64,000 nt of DNA from Microbacterium immunditiarum (GTDB lineage Bacteria > Actinomycetota > Actinomycetes > Actinomycetales > Microbacteriaceae): the NCBI RefSeq assembly GCF_013409785.1, contig NZ_JACCBV010000001.1, positions 2,170,001-2,234,000 on the forward strand, given 5' to 3'. This document shows positions 25,846 to 37,224 of this stretch, piece after piece. The notes below the pieces were generated by a model. That model did no database searches and was not told the DNA's origin. It saw only the letters and a program-made list of their open reading frames with translations. A program made the position numbers and the translations under genes. The stretch's first letter is position 1, and each line of letters begins with the position of its first letter.

Positions 25846-26246
25846 GCGCTCTGATCAGAGTCCGGCTTCATCCAGAACGGCGAGTAGTGGTACCCATCAG
25901 GGTCGTCGAACTGGCGCTGATACATGAAGGGGTAGTCGTCGATATCGCCGATCCGACCGCCCGCCGCACCAGCGCGCTCGACGAGCTCATCGACCGCCTC
26001 ACGGCTGGCGAGGTCGAACGAGACGGTCACCTTCGAGGGGGTGTCGGGCCCGCCGATGAGTTCATCGACCCCACCGACGCGCGCGTACATCTCACGACTG
26101 CCGAGCATGACGTACTGCTCGGGCGCAATCGCGAAGCACGACACGTTGTGATCCGACATCTCGGCGTTCAGCGTCCATCCGAGGGCAGTGTAAAAAGCGG
26201 TCGCGCGTTCCACGCTCTCGACCGGGCACGTGATGAAGAGACTCAT
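25842..26246 (-). CDS. VOC (glyoxalase/bleomycin-resistance-like) family protein
   Basis: 134 residues from ATG 26244-26246. The N-terminus (MSLFITCPVESVERATAFYTALGWTLNAEMSDHN) and C-terminus (FMYQRQFDDPDGYHYSPFWMKP) match the VOC superfamily form with a D-P-D-G-x-x-x motif near the end (usual FxDPDGNxxxL). It is a small dimeric betaalpha-betabetabeta enzyme or binding protein; the substrate is unknown. It is the first gene of a two-gene operon with the HxlR regulator. The palindrome at 26255 lies only 8 bases before the start, so bound repressor would block initiation. Confidence 0.85.
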   Translation of the reverse strand: MSLFITCPVESVERATAFYTALGWTLNAEMSDHNVSCFAIAPEQYVMLGSREMYARVGGVDELIGGPDTPSKVTVSFDLASREAVDELVERAGAAGGRIGDIDDYPFMYQRQFDDPDGYHYSPFWMKPDSDQSA

Positions 26247-26254
26247 GCAGCCGA

Positions 26255-26273
26255 CACTTTCAAAATGAAAGTG
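26255..26273. promoter_or_regulatory. 19-bp palindromic operator upstream of the VOC-hxlR operon
   Basis: CACTTTCA-AAA-TGAAAGTG: 8-base perfect arms around a 3-base centre, ending 8 bases upstream of the VOC start codon. HxlR-type dimers bind short AT-containing palindromes of this size, so autoregulation by the downstream HxlR gene is the natural reading. The A/T-rich composition stands out from the surrounding GC-rich DNA. Confidence 0.75.
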
Positions 26274-26400
26274 GTTCGTCAAGTCCCGTCGGTGGATACA
26301 GAGCCCGAACGCCCTTCGGGACGATCCCCATACGGGCGACGTGCGCAAGCGGAGCCTGTGGCGAGCAACGCAACGGTTCTTCGAGATGGCGACGATCACC

Positions 26401-26494
26401 TGACTATGGCAGCTTGATTCAGGACCGGGATGACGGCTTGATTCAGGACCACCCTTCGCCTTCTCGGTGTGTTGTGACTGTTTGATTCGGGACC
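26401..26494 (+). repeat. left terminal repeat array of the IS21-family host element
   Basis: Three direct copies of a 13-base unit TTGATTC(A/G)GGACC at 26414-26426, 26438-26450 and 26482-26494. The first two are 24 bases apart and the third 44 further. The inverted counterpart is at 36021-36057. Multiple subterminal repeats are a known trait of IS21 ends, where IstA binds. Confidence 0.8.
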
Positions 26495-26641
26495 ACCTCT
26501 GACGGTGGTTCCGCGCCTCGATGATGTGGCGCGGAATCGGGGTGGTCAGATGGGAAGTCGTGTGGACCTGTTCGTGTCGGCGACGGTTGAGAACCAGGCC
26601 AAAACGACGGGCGAAAACTAGGCCACCGATTCGTCGTTTCG

Positions 26642-28635
<1,994 letters not shown>

Positions 28636-30180
28636 CCACCCAATCTGGTCCGGGTGGCCTAGTTTTCAAGCGTCGTTTTGGCCGGGTTCTGGAGCGTCGT
28701 CGACAGTTCGCCCGCATCCGGCGTGATGCTCGTGTGGAAGGCCTTGGCATCCGGGCCCTGGCCCGCAAGCACCAGGTCGGCCGCGACACCGTGCGCACCG
28801 CCCTCTCTCGGGCGGATCCGCCACCGCGGAAGACTCCGGTGCGCTCGTCGCCAGGTGACGTCCCGCTGGTTGGTGGAATTTCTCGACACCGTGCGGGTCA
28901 GCTGTTTCTGATTATGCCGCGCTGAGTTCGGGGATGCTCACCTCCTCTGTCTCGGCGAGGAGCAGCGCCATGGAGTGCTCGGAGAAGTAGCGGCGGTCGG
29001 CGCCGTCCCATTCATCGTGCTGCTCGATCAGGACGTGCCCGGCCAGGCGCAACAGTGCCGCTGGGTTGGGGAACGTGCCGACGACATCGGTGCGGCGTTT
29101 GATCTCCTTGTTCACCCGCTCGAGCGGGTTCGTGGACCAGATCTGACGCCAGTGCTGGAACGGGAACTGGCAGAACGCGAGCAGGTCATCCTTGGCTTCC
29201 TCGAGCATGTCGGCGACCTTCGGGTGCGACCGGGTCAGCATCCGGGTGACTTCGTGGAACTGGGTGAACACGTGCTCGGTGTCGGGTTGGGCGAAGATGG
29301 TGCGGATGATCGACGCGACCATCGGGCCGGCGGCCTTCGGGACTGCGGTGAGCACGTTCCTCATGAAGTGGACCCGGCATCGTTGCCAGCTCGCGCCGGC
29401 GAACACGGTGTCGACAGCGGCGATCAGCCCGGTGTGGGCGTCGGAGATCACCAGCTTCACCCCGCCCAGCCCGCGCGCCTTCAACGACCGCAGGAACGTG
29501 GTCCAGAACGGCTGCGACTCGGTCTCGCCGACCTCGAAGCCGAGCACTTCCCTGCGCCCGTCAGCGGCGACACCGACGGCGACGACCACCGCCTGGGAGA
29601 CGACCCGTCGGCCGACTCTGGCTTTGCAGTAGGTCGCGTCGAGGAACACATACGGGTAGGTGGTGTCCGCCAGCGGCCTGTCTCGGAACGCGGCGACGTC
29701 CTCGTCGAGGTTCGCGCAGATCCGCGATACCTCGGACTTCGAGATCCCGGTGTCCATGCCCAGCGCTTTCACCAGGTCGTCGACCTTGCGGGTCGAGACG
29801 CCATGCACGTACGCCTCCATCACGACCGCGAACAGCGCCTGATCAATCCTCCGGCGTCGTTCCAGCAGCGACGGGAAGAAGCTGCCGGTGCGCAGCTTCG
29901 GGATCCGCAACTCCAGATCCCCAGCCGTCGTGCTCACGGTCTTCGGGCGGGTCCCGTTCCGCTGCGCCACACGCTCGCTGGTGCGTTCGTAGGGGGCGGC
30001 GCCGATGAACGCGGCCGCTTCCGCGTCAATCAGCTCCTGGTAGAGCGTTTCGGTCGCGACCCGGATCCGGTCGCTGACATTGGTGAGTTTCAGTTCCCCG
30101 AGGAGCTCGAGGAGGGCAGACTGGTCTAGTGACTCGCCCCGGCATGTCCGGAGACATGATTCCTTGGAAGGATCTGTCTC

Positions 30181-30504
30181 ATGGGACGTCCCAGCAAGTA
30201 TTCGCGCGAGCTTCGTGAGCGCGCCGTCCGTATGGTCGCCGAGGTGCGGCCCGACTATCCGAGCGAGTACGCCGCGATGATCGCGGTCGCGCAGATGCTC
30301 GGCATCGGGTCGCCGGAGACGATCCGCACCTGGATCCGCCGGAACCAGATCGACGCCGGCGACCGGCCCGGTGTCACGACCGAAGCGGCGGAGGAGATCA
30401 AGCGGCTCAAGCGCGAGAACGCCGAGCTGCGTCGCGCGAACGAGATCTTGAAGGCGGCTTCGGCTTTCTTCGCGGCCGAGCTCGACCGGCCACAGAAGCG
30501 ATAG
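30181..30504 (+). CDS. IS3-family transposase OrfA
   Basis: 107 residues: helix-turn-helix (GRPSKYSRELRERAVRMVAEVRPDYPSEYAAMIAVAQMLGIGSPETIRTWIRRNQID) followed by a leucine-zipper-like helix (EAAEEIKRLKRENAELRRANEILKAASAFFAAELD). It ends just before the orfB frame, which lies in the -1 phase. The active OrfAB product is made by -1 ribosomal slippage in the last ~15 codons of orfA in this family; the exact slip site cannot be fixed from sequence alone. Confidence 0.92.
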   Translation: MGRPSKYSRELRERAVRMVAEVRPDYPSEYAAMIAVAQMLGIGSPETIRTWIRRNQIDAGDRPGVTTEAAEEIKRLKRENAELRRANEILKAASAFFAAELDRPQKR

Positions 30505-30575
30505 TCGCGTTCATCGAGGAGCACAAGGACCGCCGTGATGGTGGTCTGCGGTGGGGTGTCGAGTCGATCTGCGAC

Positions 30576-31433
30576 GTGCTCACCCAGCACGGCGTGAAGA
30601 TCGCCCCATCGACCTACTACGACGCGAGAGACCGTGGCCCCTCGGCGCGGGAGGTGTCGGACGAGCGGTGGAAGCCGATCATCCTCGCGACGTGGCAGAA
30701 GCAGCGGAAGGTGCTCGGCGCCCGCAAGCTCTGGCTGAGGTTGCGGCGCGATGGGCATGACATCGCCCGTTGCACCGTCGAGCGGCTCATGCGAGACCTG
30801 GGCATCGCTGGCGTTACTCGTGGACGCCGCAAGCGACCCGTCGATCGCGAACTGCGTGAGACCAGGCCCGCGGACCTCGTCGATCGGCACTTCGCCCGGC
30901 TCCGCACGAACCAGCTCTGGGTCGCCGACTTCACCTACGTCTGGACGTGGTCCGGATGGGTGTACGTCGCGTTCGTGTTCGACGCGCACTCCCGCCGCAT
31001 CCTCGGCTGGCGCGCCGCCACCTCGATGACTACCCCGCTCGTTCTCGACTGCCTCGACATGGCGCTGTGGACCCGCCGACGCGAAGGCGTCGCCGGGTTC
31101 GCCGGGCTCACGCACCACACCGACGCGGGCAGCGTCTACACGTCAATCGCCTTCACCGACCGTCTCATCGATGAAGGCATCGACGCGTCGGTCGGGTCTG
31201 TCGGCGACGCGTACGACAACTCGCTCGCGGAGTCGCAGATCGGGCTCTACAAGTCCGAGCTCATCCACCACGAGGGCCCATGGCGGGACGTCGATCAAGT
31301 CGAGGCGGCGACCGCGTCCTGGGTGCTGTGGTTCAACACCGAACGCACCCACGGCTCGATCGACGACCTCACACCGCTCGAGGTCGAGCAGCTCGACTAC
31401 GCTCGCATCGAACCGGTCGAGAGAGCCGGCTGA
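30576..31433 (+). CDS. IS3-family transposase OrfB (DDE integrase domain)
   Basis: 285 residues from the first usable start. The frame is open further upstream into the orfA end, as needed for an OrfAB fusion (frame continues ATEAIVAFIEEHKD). HTH-like region: ARKLWLRLRRDGHDIARCTVERLMRDLGIAGVTRGR. DDE residues: Asp in LWVADFTYVWTW, Asp in LTHHTDAGSVYTS, Glu in DNSLAESQIGLYKSELI. The stop lies 15 bases before the right inverted repeat. Complete and likely functional. Confidence 0.92.
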   Translation: MLTQHGVKIAPSTYYDARDRGPSAREVSDERWKPIILATWQKQRKVLGARKLWLRLRRDGHDIARCTVERLMRDLGIAGVTRGRRKRPVDRELRETRPADLVDRHFARLRTNQLWVADFTYVWTWSGWVYVAFVFDAHSRRILGWRAATSMTTPLVLDCLDMALWTRRREGVAGFAGLTHHTDAGSVYTSIAFTDRLIDEGIDASVGSVGDAYDNSLAESQIGLYKSELIHHEGPWRDVDQVEAATASWVLWFNTERTHGSIDDLTPLEVEQLDYARIEPVERAG

Positions 31434-33106
31434 CACCAGCAAACAACTCTCCGGACATGCCGGGGCGAGTCATAGAGCCATCGTGCGTTGTGTCTTCCTG
31501 TGAGTGACTTTGATCGGTACTCACTGACCATCGCACGATGGCTCACCAACGTCTACGACGCCGATGACCCTGCCGGAAACTCCACCACCACCGGGGACGT
31601 CACCTCGTCGCCAAAGCTGGATCCGTTCAAGACCGCAATCGACGAGATGCTGCGGCAGGACCTCGACGCCCCACGGAAGCAACGCCACACGGCGACCCGG
31701 ATCCTGGTCCGCCTCGCGGACGAGAACGGCGCGACCGATCTGTCGTACTCCACGGTGCGGGACTATGTCCGGATCCGCCGTGCCCAGATCGATATTGAGG
31801 CGGGCCGCAGGGTCGAGGTGTTCGTGCCCCAGGAGCACGCGCCGGGTGAGGAGGCGGAGGTCGATTTCGGTGAAGTGTGGGTGATCCTGGCCGGGGTGAA
31901 GACGAAGTGCCACCTGTTCACGTTCCGGCTCTCCCATTCGGGCAAGTCGGTGCATCGGGTGTACTCGACGCAGTCGCAGGAAGCGTTCCTGGAAGGCCAC
32001 TTCGACGCGTTCGAGGAACTCGGCGGGATCCCGACAAGGCACATCCGCTACGACAACCTCACGTCGGCTGTGCAGAAGGTCCTGTACGGCAGCGGCCGGA
32101 ACCGGGTAGAGAACGACCGGTGGGTGCTGTTCCGCTCCCATTACGGGTTCGACGCGTTCTACTGCCAGCCCGGCATCGACGGCGCCCACGAGAAAGGCGG
32201 CGTCGAAGGCGAAGTCGGAAGGTTCCGCCGCACCTGGCTCTCCCCGATGCCCGAAGTCGACACCCTCGCCGAACTGAACGCGCGGATCCGCGACTACGAC
32301 ACCCGCGACCACAACCGCCGCATCGGCACGCGGCTCCGCACAGTCGGGCAGGACTTCACCGACGAACAATCCCGGCTGGCGCCGTTGCCGTTTGAGCGGT
32401 TCGACCCCGGGCTGGTGCTGCACCCCAGGGTGGATCGGTCGGCGCTGATCACGGTGCGGATGGCGAAGTACTCCGTCCCCGCCCGCCTGATCGGCCGGCA
32501 AGTGCGGGTGTCGCTACGCGCATCCGAGGTCGTGGTGTTCGACGGGCACGACCAGGTCGCCCGGCACGAACGGGTCGTCGCCCGTGCCGGCGAGTCAATC
32601 GACCTCGACCACTACCTCGAGGTGCTCCGCCACAAGCCCGGCGCCCTGCCCGGATCGACCGCGTTGGCCCGCGCCCGCGCAGCCGGGGTGTTCACGCCGG
32701 CGCATGAGGCGTTCTGGCAGGCCGCCCGCAAAGTCGACGGCGACACCGCCGGCACCCGAGCGCTTATTGACGTGCTCCTGCTGCACCGCAGCATGCGACC
32801 CGACGATGTCGTGGCCGGGATCCGGGCGGCGCTGACCGTCGGCGCGGTATCCGCCGACGTCGTCGCCGTCGAAGCCCGCCTGCACGCTGGTGGGTCCGGA
32901 TCGAACCGTCAGCCCGTTGAAGCGCACGGACATGAGCAGCGAGTTATCAGCCTCACCCAACGCCGGCTCGCGGACCCAGCCGCGGTGATCGCAGGCCTGC
33001 CACCCGACCGGCGACCGCTGCCGTCGTTGGCACAGTACGACCGGCTCCTCACTCGCCGCGCTGCGGCCGGGTCGGGGGCCCAGGAACGAGAGGGGACCAC
33101 GGGGCA

Positions 33107-33913
33107 ATGAGTACTCCGACGAAGGTGACCACTAGTCTGCGCCGGCAGCGTGGGATGACCGAGGAAGCCGCAGCGACCGCGGTCGATCAAGCCTGCCGCC
33201 GGCTGCGGTTGCCGACCATTCGGGCGGTCATGGATGAGGCGGTGAAGATCGCCGAACGCGAGCAGCTCACGTACAAGGGGTTCCTGGCCGAACTGCTGCT
33301 GGCCGAGTGCGACGACCGCGACCGTCGCTCCGTGATCCGCCGGGTCGCCGCGGCAGGGTTCCCAAGGCAGAAGTGGCTCGGGGACTTCGACTTCGACGCG
33401 AACCCGAACATCAACCCCGCCACCATCCACACCCTCGCCACCGGGGACTGGATCCGCCGCGGCGACCCGCTCTGCCTGATCGGCGACTCCGGCACCGGCA
33501 AATCCCACCTGCTCATCGGGCTCGGCACCGCGGCCGCCGAACGCGGCTACCGGGTCAAGTTCACGCTTGCGACCAGGCTCGTCAACGAACTCGTCGAAGC
33601 CGCCGACGAGAAACAACTCGCCCGCACCATCGCCCGCTACGGCCGCGTCGACCTGCTCTGCATCGACGAACTCGGCTACATGGAACTCGACCGCCGCGGC
33701 GCCGAACTCCTCTTCCAAGTCCTCACCGAACGCGAAGAGAAAGCCTCCGTCGCGATCGCCTCCAACGAGTCCTTCTCCGGGTGGACCAAGACGTTCACCG
33801 ACCCTCGCCTATGTGCCGCGATCGTTGACCGGCTCACTTTCAACGGCACGATCATCGAAACCGGCACTTCTAGCTACCGGCTCAACCACGCGCGATACGA
33901 GCAGTCGTACTAA
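33107..33913 (+). CDS. istB: IstB-like ATPase of the host IS21-family element
   Basis: 268 residues, ATG start overlapping the istA stop by 4 bases. Walker A CLIGDSGTGKSHLLIGLG, Walker B VDLLCIDELGYMELDRRGAELLFQVL, sensor SVAIASNESFSGWTKTFTDPRLCAAIVDRL. The N-terminus (TTSLRRQRGMTEEAAATAVDQACRRLRLPTIRAVMDEAV) is helical and longer than in the inner element's IstB. It is intact although its partner istA is broken. Confidence 0.92.
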   Translation: MSTPTKVTTSLRRQRGMTEEAAATAVDQACRRLRLPTIRAVMDEAVKIAEREQLTYKGFLAELLLAECDDRDRRSVIRRVAAAGFPRQKWLGDFDFDANPNINPATIHTLATGDWIRRGDPLCLIGDSGTGKSHLLIGLGTAAAERGYRVKFTLATRLVNELVEAADEKQLARTIARYGRVDLLCIDELGYMELDRRGAELLFQVLTEREEKASVAIASNESFSGWTKTFTDPRLCAAIVDRLTFNGTIIETGTSSYRLNHARYEQSY

Positions 33914-34087
33914 CCGCCGGACTGGTCGGACGGGGATGAGACGAAGGACTCACGCCCGGGGGTACACTCCGGCTGCTTCCCCTGGCGGATTGCGAACTCT
34001 CGTGGCCGATAACGACGCCGCAACTCTTGGCCGCCCCACCCCTGGATCGGGGGTAGCGTGCTTGGAAGCGATCCCAAGGAGATGGCC

Positions 34088-34501
34088 ATGCGGACCCACA
34101 CGCGAGCGATGCTGATCCTCGCAGTCGCCACCTCCCTAGCAGGCATGCTGACCGCGTGTGCTCAGCCGATCTACATTGCCTCTGATGAGGGGTACCCGGC
34201 AGGTCACGAGCCATCAGATCCGCTTGATGAGTCGTTCAAGGCACTCTGGGACAAAGACGGCAACCTACTCGTCGTCACTCTCGGCAGCTCCTCCTGCCCA
34301 AACGAGCCGAAGAGCATCGAGCTTGAGAGCCCGACGTCGATCGTGGTCCAAATCGAGCGGGCCGGCGGACCACTCTGCACGGCGGATATTGCCGTGAAGA
34401 CCTACACAATTCCCGTCCCCAAGGGGCTTGCCCCAGGCGAGGAGATCACGGTCGATCTCGGTACGGGAACCCCTCAAACCCTACCCCCCGTTCGGGGGTA
34501 A
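34088..34501 (+). CDS. cargo lipoprotein of unknown function
   Basis: 137 residues. ATG 34088 was chosen because AAGGAG is 6 bases upstream; ATG 34082 is too close to it. Signal peptide MRTHTRAMLILAVATSLAG with lipobox LTAC (Cys ~25), so lipid-anchored outside the membrane. The mature part holds a Cys pair (SSSCPNEP, GGPLCTAD) and beta-rich sequence (LLVVTLGSSS; IVVQIERAGG; TYTIPVPKGLAPGEEITVDLG). No family recognised. It lies 174 bases after istB and before the right end of the element, so it moved with it. Confidence 0.78.
   Translation: MRTHTRAMLILAVATSLAGMLTACAQPIYIASDEGYPAGHEPSDPLDESFKALWDKDGNLLVVTLGSSSCPNEPKSIELESPTSIVVQIERAGGPLCTADIAVKTYTIPVPKGLAPGEEITVDLGTGTPQTLPPVRG
34482..34500 (+). 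terminator. hairpin overlapping the cargo lipoprotein stop codon
   Basis: TACCCCC-CGTTC-GGGGGTA, 7-base arms, with the TAA stop at 34499-34501 formed inside the right arm. Its position at the very end of the gene suggests an intrinsic terminator. There is no T-tract. Confidence 0.5.
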
Positions 34502-34583
34502 CCTCTGACGCGGCGAGTGATGATCCTGATCTACTCTCCGTAGTTTCCGACTCAACGGGAACTCGTGCAGAGTAGGGGGATTG

Positions 34584-35917
34584 GTGGACACGAAACTGAG
34601 GAACAGACTTGGCGTAGGACTGTTGGGAGCATTGCTGCTGCCCGCCCTGTCGCTTTCACCATCAGGAGCCGCACTTGCGGAAGACGAGGCCCGGCCGGGC
34701 CTCGTCCCGTACGAGGGCAAGGTCATCGAGGACCAGTCCGTAGTGCAGCCCGCGGAACCGGGGGGAATGCCTGCCTCCACCGAAGACGGACTCTGGGACA
34801 TATGCAGGTCGGAAACCCAGATCTTCCCGTGAATACCTACGAGTGGGATCGCGACAGTCAGACGCTGCTCATCTACTCCACGATGCCAGAGTCGAAGTGG
34901 GCGCCCTTGCTCAAGGAGCATCTGCCGGAGCAGGCCGTCAAGATCATCCCAGCCGTTCACTCGAAGACCGATATCGATGCCGCGCTCCGCGCGATGGGTG
35001 AGGACGGGGGCGTACTTGCAAACGGTGGCCGCATCGTCACCGCAGTGCCCGCGAAAGACGGCTCCACGATCGCGGTCGGTGTCGAACCCGCCGTCGGCGC
35101 TCGGATGGACACCAACGCAATCGCGAAAGAACTTGATGTCGGGATCCCGGTCACCGTCGACGTCGCCGCGGACGTTCAGCCAGCGACCCGCAACATCGGC
35201 TACTACGTGAACTTCTTCTCTGGTGCGTACATGCAGTCTGCCACCACGGGACCAAACGGCCGCTCGTGCAGCACTGGCTTCCGCATCGGCAGGTTCTCCG
35301 ACAACGCAGCCGGCATGCTCTCGGCCGAACACTGCGGTCGCGACTACATCGGGAAGACCTGGTACTACAGCAGCACCTCGAACTCGAGCTCGAACATCGG
35401 CAACTTCCAAGGGATGATGTCGGTCTCCTCGGTCGCAGCTACTGACACCGGACTCTGGACCGGGGGGAACGTCGCCGTCATGTACCCGGCGGTGTTCACC
35501 GGCAACCACACTGACGGCGGGACACTCGAACAGATCCGGGGCGCGAACATCGCTGTCGTCGGCAACCATGTCTGCTACAGCGGCTCCCGCTCCGGAAACG
35601 CATGTTCCAACGAAGTAACGGCGACAGGCACGCTCGTCTGCTACTCCATCACTCAGTGCTATTACGGCACGACGTGGACCAGCCAGACGAGTTCCATCGA
35701 AGCCGCCGGCAACGGCGACAGTGGTGGACCGGTTTACCGCCGTGTGGACGGGAAGGTCTACGCTTCCGGCATTATCAGCGGCATCGTTGGCGGCTCCCAG
35801 ACCTGCACCGGTGACCCGGGGTCATCAACGCGGTCGTGTAGCCCCGTCGCCTTGTATGCGCCGGTCGACGTGGCGCTTGGAAGCTCGACTGGCTGGGGCC
35901 TTGCCTACGTTCCGTAG
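34584..35917 (+). pseudogene. secreted trypsin-like (S1) serine protease, frameshifted
   Basis: GTG 34584 (AGGGGG upstream) opens a signal peptide (RLGVGLLGALLLPALSLSPSGAALA) and propeptide start. That frame stops at 34830-34832. The -1 frame carries on with QVGNPDLPVNTYEWDRDSQ through to 35917. The protease domain is complete: His in SAEHCGRDY, Asp in AATDTGLW, Ser in GNGDSGGPVYRR, with paired Cys. The shift lies near 34796-34810 and fits a 1-base loss. Without a correction or slippage, the catalytic part would lack its signal peptide. It is cargo of the IS21-family element; substrate unknown. Confidence 0.75.
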
Positions 35918-36012
35918 GAACTAGGATCGCGGGAGTCGCGCTGAGGTGATCCACTAGACCTCAGCGCGACTCCCGTCCCACGTGGCAAGTACCCGAAGCG
36001 TAAGGGGTGACC

Positions 36013-36070
36013 ACCTTGGTGGTCCTGAATCGGACCGTCATCCCGGTCCCGAATCAAGTTGACATAGCCA
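36013..36070 (-). repeat. right terminal repeat array of the IS21-family host element
   Basis: Inverted versions of the 13-base unit lie at 36021-36033 (two mismatches) and 36045-36057, spaced 24 bases like the outer two units at the left end. The element ends at GACATAGCCA 36070, followed by the ATCACC duplication. A short palindrome ACCACCTTGGTGGT adjoins it. Confidence 0.8.
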
Positions 36071-36105
36071 ATCACCAGCAGCTCGTCAGCGACACTTGGA
36101 CGTCG

Positions 36106-37062
36106 CTAGTGGACTGGTGAGACTGCAACCTGAAAGTCCCGATTCATCGCCATGGACAGCAGGCCGGTGTAGTTGGCCCCGAAGGGCACGCGCTGGAGGT
36201 ACTTGAGCAAGGACCGACGTCGGATCGAGATCGATCCACTTTCGTCCAGCAAACGGCACTTCGCGACCGCATGAACGGCATCGATCTCGTCGGCAAAAGC
36301 GATAGCGGTCGCGAGGTTGATCGAGGGGAAAGTGAACTGAACGGTCTCCCGCCAGTGCTGAACGCCCACCTCGTCGCTCGGCATTTTGTTTAGGTACCGC
36401 ACGGAAGATCCGTGATGGTCGATAATCACGCCGAGCGGATCCGTCTCGCTCCCGAGCTTCATGGCCGACTTCCGCGGCTGAACCGCGAGCCCGTGCTTTG
36501 TCGCGTTGTAAACGTTCGGCTCATTGACCAGAAGTTCCGCCGCACGGCGAACAAGGAACTGAAGCACCTCAGCATCTTCAGCCCACATGTCCTCAGTGAC
36601 CTCGGAAGGCGGGGCGGACATCCCGCGGAACACTCGACGTAACGAGTCCACGTCGGGTGGGTTGGTGAGCAAACTCGCTGTCTTCTGTTTGAACTTGGCG
36701 TAGCTGGTCAGCGAGGACAGCCGCAGCGGGGGACAGGAGTTGCCGTCGACGTGGGCGAAGAAGAGGCGGATTAGCGCTTCAGCCGCCAGGTACATGATCG
36801 ATATCGACTCGACCACCGCGAACTCATCTGTCTCGTCCTCGTCCGGCGTAGCGTCGAACTGAGCGCCAAGATTCCAGGCTTGGACGCCATCGGAGACTGC
36901 CTGATGTGCGGGTGCGCGCGAATCTCCGAAGGTGATCAGAAGGGTGATGCGAGTGCGGAGATACTGGGAAGGCGAGTGCGCGTAGAAGTCGCGATTCAGT
37001 TCCTCGCCTAGGGATAGCTCTTCAGGCGCCGGGGTCGGTGCGAAGGTTTCGTGCGCGTCCAC
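36106..37062 (-). CDS. hypothetical protein with a HEPN-like motif
   Basis: 318 residues if GTG 37060-37062 is the start. A much longer upstream frame would run across the divergent gene's leader and is unlikely. The protein is mostly helical. FLVRRAAELLVNEPNVYNATKHGLAVQPR has the N-x-x-K-H-G pattern seen in many HEPN-like proteins of defence islands. No domain is named with confidence. It lies 30 bases inside the right junction of the IS21-family element and is divergent from a DUF6414-like gene. The start codon is uncertain. Confidence 0.6.
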   Translation of the reverse strand: MDAHETFAPTPAPEELSLGEELNRDFYAHSPSQYLRTRITLLITFGDSRAPAHQAVSDGVQAWNLGAQFDATPDEDETDEFAVVESISIMYLAAEALIRLFFAHVDGNSCPPLRLSSLTSYAKFKQKTASLLTNPPDVDSLRRVFRGMSAPPSEVTEDMWAEDAEVLQFLVRRAAELLVNEPNVYNATKHGLAVQPRKSAMKLGSETDPLGVIIDHHGSSVRYLNKMPSDEVGVQHWRETVQFTFPSINLATAIAFADEIDAVHAVAKCRLLDESGSISIRRRSLLKYLQRVPFGANYTGLLSMAMNRDFQVAVSPVH

Positions 37063-37224
37063 GCGTCGAGCGTACCGACGGCCTCCGACGTCACGCTTGA
37101 CTGAAGCGGGACGGTGCCACCTGACAGCGCCGTAGTTTGTGACTGCTGCGCACGGCAACGAACCGGATTGATGTCGGTGGACCTGAGTAGTCTCAAACCT
37201 AATCGCCATGAGAAAGCGGACTCA

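Larger units (their letters stand above)
30130..31472 (+). mobile_element. IS3-family element inside the IS256-family transposase gene
   Basis: 1343 bases with 25-bp perfect inverted repeats (30130-30154 and 31448-31472, beginning TGACTCGCCCCGGCATGTCC) and a 3-bp duplication TAG (30127-30129, 31473-31475), normal for IS3. It contains overlapping-phase orfA and orfB on the plus strand. The perfect ends and intact genes suggest it is the most recent layer. Confidence 0.94.
28912..31481 (-). pseudogene. IS256-family transposase split by an IS3-family element
   Basis: Joining 28912-30129 with 31476-31481 (one TAG kept) gives an in-frame 407-residue protein beginning MALDQSALLELLGELKLTNVSDR. The core is intact: Asp in YVFLDATYCKARVG, Asp in KLVISDAHTGLIAA, the family C-x2-H HFMRN block, and Glu in STNPLERVNKEIKRRTDVVG. 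As it stands only the first three codons are cut off. The remaining frame has no start until GTG 29968-29970, which would lose ~55 N-terminal residues. Probably inactive. Confidence 0.85.
28854..31604 (-). mobile_element. IS256-family element inserted in the host istA, itself interrupted
   Basis: The ends are GGTGACGTCCC... and ...GGGGACGTCACC, imperfect inverted repeats over ~29 bases (TGGTGGA and TTTC shared further in). They are flanked by a 9-bp duplication TCGTCGCCA (28845-28853, 31605-31613), the duplication size of the IS256 family. After removing the internal IS3-family element and its TAG duplication, the original length is about 1405 bases. Its excision rejoins the host istA in frame at ...SSP|KLDP.... 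The single transposase gene is on the minus strand. Confidence 0.88.

Noticed and set aside
31488..31613. The first ~40 codons of the apparent istA frame starting at 31488
   Set aside because: These lie in the end of the IS256-family element and its duplication; the true istA N-terminus is at 26550 and 28711.
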